From an uncultured Clostridia bacterium (lineage in GTDB: Bacteria > Bacillota > Clostridia > Christensenellales > Aristaeellaceae), in the NCBI GenBank assembly GCA_934647145.1, contig CAKUFB010000012.1, forward strand, positions 1 to 21,663: 21,663 bases of DNA. Direction: 5' to 3'. The notes under the pieces are model-generated. The model was not told the origin of the DNA. It made no database searches and worked only from the letters and a program-made list of their open reading frames with translations. Numbering within the stretch: the first letter of the stretch is position 1; every line of letters starts with the position of its first letter. The position numbers and the translations under genes are program-made. This document shows positions 20,346-21,663 of this stretch, piece by piece.

Positions 20346-21026
20346 ATGAAAGAGTATCTTCCCGTGCTGAGCCGGGCGCGGCTGTTTGCGGGGGTCGCGC
20401 CGGAGGATCTGGTCAGCGTACTGACCTGCCTGGAGGCGAAGCCGTCGCGCTATGAAAAGGGCGAGTATATCCTGCGCGCCGGGGAGGCGGTCGAGTCGCT
20501 CGCCCTGCTGGCTGCGGGAGCCGCGTTCATCCTACAGGAGGACTTTTGGGGCAATCGAAACCTGCTCTCCGCCATTGAGCCCGGCCAGTGCTTCGCCGAA
20601 GCCTTCGCCTGCGCGCCCGGCTCTGTGAGCACCGTTTCGGTCGTCGCTCAGGCGGAAAGCGCCGTGCTGTGGCTGAACGTGCGCCGCCTGCTCGGCCTGT
20701 GCCCGTCCGCCTGCAGGCACCACAGCGCCATCCTGCAGAACCTGCTGGCCGACCTGGCGGTCAAGAACCTTCGCCTGAACGAAAAGGCCGCGCACCTGAG
20801 CCAGCGCACCACCCGCGCCAAGCTGCTCTCCTACCTTTCAGCCGAGGCACAGCGCCGCGGCCCCAGCTTCGACATTCTCTTTTCCAGGCAGCAGCTGGCC
20901 GACTACCTCTCCGTCGAGCGCAGCGGACTGTCGGCCGAGCTGAGCAGGATGCAGGCCGAGGGGCTGCTGACCTTCCACAAAAACCACTTTACGCTTATTC
21001 AGGAAGAAACGGAGGAAACGCCATGA
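20346..21026 (+). CDS. Crp/Fnr-family transcriptional regulator
   Basis: The 226-aa regulator has an N-terminal cyclic-nucleotide-binding-like beta-barrel (about 12-110; RYEKGEYILRAGEAVESLALLAAGAAFILQ), a dimer helix (about 125-150) and a C-terminal winged helix (FSRQQLADYLSVERSGLSAELSRMQAEGLL, 179-208) with recognition helix VERSGLSAEL. The N-terminal cysteine cluster of Fnr is absent, so it is not a classical 4Fe-4S Fnr; scattered cysteines (28, 82, 89, 119, 123) could sense redox or NO, but this is speculation. The cAMP-contact residues of Crp are not evident. GGAGG (20334-20338) precedes ATG 20346. It probably activates the divergent ferredoxin-like gene, represses itself, and is translationally coupled to the next gene (ATGA overlap). 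Confidence 0.93.
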   Translation: MKEYLPVLSRARLFAGVAPEDLVSVLTCLEAKPSRYEKGEYILRAGEAVESLALLAAGAAFILQEDFWGNRNLLSAIEPGQCFAEAFACAPGSVSTVSVVAQAESAVLWLNVRRLLGLCPSACRHHSAILQNLLADLAVKNLRLNEKAAHLSQRTTRAKLLSYLSAEAQRRGPSFDILFSRQQLADYLSVERSGLSAELSRMQAEGLLTFHKNHFTLIQEETEETP

Positions 21027-21598
21027 TTTTTTACGCCACGAGAGACACCATGCAGCGCTTCAATCTGAAGCCGTCGAATGAGATGACCTCCGAAATCGCG
21101 CCCTTTGCGCAGGCGGTAGCAAAGCGCGAGCGCGGCAATCCGCTCTACGAGTGGGGCTGCAAGCTGTTCTACTTTGACCGGCGCAAGTGCCTGCAGATGA
21201 TGCATTTCGAGAGCCGCCTGGCCGTGCTGCTGTTTGACATCAAGCAGTCCGAAATCATTTACGCCGCGGACGCCGTCGCGCGGTATGCGCTGGAGGCCTA
21301 CGCCGGGGATCGGGCAATGGTCGCCGCGCTGAAGGCGTATTACAGCTCCTCGCCGCTGGTCTGCATCGAACGGCTTACCGACCGCAGCGTCATCGGTTCG
21401 ATGAATCAGCTTCAGCTGGAGTGGGGCTTCGAGCGCATCGCCGACTACATCGAAAACGGCGTGCTCATGTCGCGCAAGATCAATCGCGAGATCAACGAGC
21501 GCCCGGTCAGCCGGCGCGTAAACGGCAGGGAGGAGTGGTTCAAACCCTTCGAGCGATTCAAATCGCTCATCAAGGCGCAGTTCCCCGCGCAATCATAG
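21023..21598 (+). CDS. Conserved protein of unknown function (DUF6933-like), coupled to the Crp/Fnr regulator
   Basis: This 191-aa soluble protein has no signal peptide or membrane segment. Its start overlaps the regulator stop by 4 bp (ATGA), with GGAGG at 21011-21015. The N-terminal half, with CKLFYFDRRKCLQMMHFESRLAVLLFDIKQSEI (46-78), recalls DUF6933-type proteins that have a W..xLFxxxRRKCxxFxxxxTLFxxxxxDxK pattern; this assignment is from memory and is not verified. The C-terminus is basic and helical (MSRKINREINERPVSRRVNGREEWFKPFERFK). The function is not known. Its coupling suggests a role in the same response as the ferredoxin. Confidence 0.8.
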   Translation: MIFYATRDTMQRFNLKPSNEMTSEIAPFAQAVAKRERGNPLYEWGCKLFYFDRRKCLQMMHFESRLAVLLFDIKQSEIIYAADAVARYALEAYAGDRAMVAALKAYYSSSPLVCIERLTDRSVIGSMNQLQLEWGFERIADYIENGVLMSRKINREINERPVSRRVNGREEWFKPFERFKSLIKAQFPAQS

Positions 21599-21603
21599 CT
21601 TTT

Positions 21604-21653
21604 GCGGCGGCGCTGCCGCCGCGGGCGGGGGAGGGGCTTCGCCCCTCCCCCGC
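21604..21653. repeat. Tandem GC-rich hairpins after the last gene
   Basis: GCGGCGGC (21604-21611) pairs with GCCGCCGC (21615-21622). GCGGGGGAGGGGC (21625-21637) pairs with GCCCCTCCCCCGC (21641-21653) around TTC, then ACCCCTACCC. No T-run follows before the window ends. The second hairpin plus its C-rich tail resembles, in reverse orientation, 61-104, and in the same orientation 13870-13903. Confidence 0.8.
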
Positions 21654-21663
21654 ACCCCTACCC

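Noticed and set aside
1..21663. tRNA, rRNA or known riboswitch
   Set aside because: No cloverleaf, rRNA segment or recognisable riboswitch core was seen by eye in the intergenic spaces; a covariance-model scan would be needed to exclude small RNAs fully.

Overview
The window reads as chromosomal DNA of a GC-rich, low-oxygen Bacillota (Clostridia-type) bacterium. Supporting signs are a split-subunit L-serine dehydratase (sdaAB/sdaAA), two YesM/YesN-type two-component systems, an LplB/YtcP-type sugar ABC importer with no ATPase gene of its own, strong AGGAGG ribosome sites, TTG starts, and a Crp/Fnr regulator beside a 4Fe-4S protein. The species cannot be named from the sequence. Coding density is high and genes sit in short minus-strand operons. 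The exceptions are two islands (about 1796-2338 and 13768-14294) packed with palindromic intergenic repeats.

Layout. (1) 1-1795: hairpins, a strong promoter, then sdaAB-sdaAA on the plus strand (serine to pyruvate plus ammonia). (2) 1796-2338: a non-coding mosaic of hairpins with a 98-bp direct repeat, between convergent genes. (3) 2339-13012, all minus strand: a carbohydrate-uptake region. Transcription runs from a response regulator/histidine kinase pair (RR2-HK2), to two ABC permeases and a secreted binding protein, to a phospholipase C/P1-nuclease-like protein with a C-terminal NPCBM-like domain, then to a second regulator/kinase pair (RR1-HK1). A histidine-phosphatase gene lies just upstream of RR2. 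(4) 13768-14294: non-coding; it holds what looks like a 257-bp MITE-like element with imperfect terminal inverted repeats that abut 16-bp direct repeats on both sides. (5) 14295-18525, minus strand: a five-gene operon with its own promoter. It encodes three small HMA2-like proteins, a P1B-like P-type ATPase that also starts with an HMA2-like domain, and an 88-aa single-pass membrane protein. (6) 18620-19533: a SWIM-type zinc-finger protein with promoter, leader palindrome and terminator. (7) 19561-21598: a ferredoxin-like gene divergent from a Crp/Fnr regulator that overlaps a small gene of unknown function, with one shared palindromic operator. (8) 21603-21663: strong hairpins related to those at the window start.

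How the genes may work together. The two YesMN systems bracket the importer and probably sense extracytoplasmic glycan ligands and switch on uptake; ATP hydrolysis would come from a shared MsmX-like ATPase encoded elsewhere. The best candidate for an under-described system is the HMA2/P-type ATPase operon. It has four HMA2-like modules in four proteins, none with a CxxC metal site, and the ATPase replaces the usual CPC transmembrane motif with YSC. The Crp/ferredoxin pair has a clean geometry: a palindrome centred about 41 bp upstream of the predicted ferredoxin start and just downstream of the regulator's own predicted start. This suggests activation of one and self-repression of the other.
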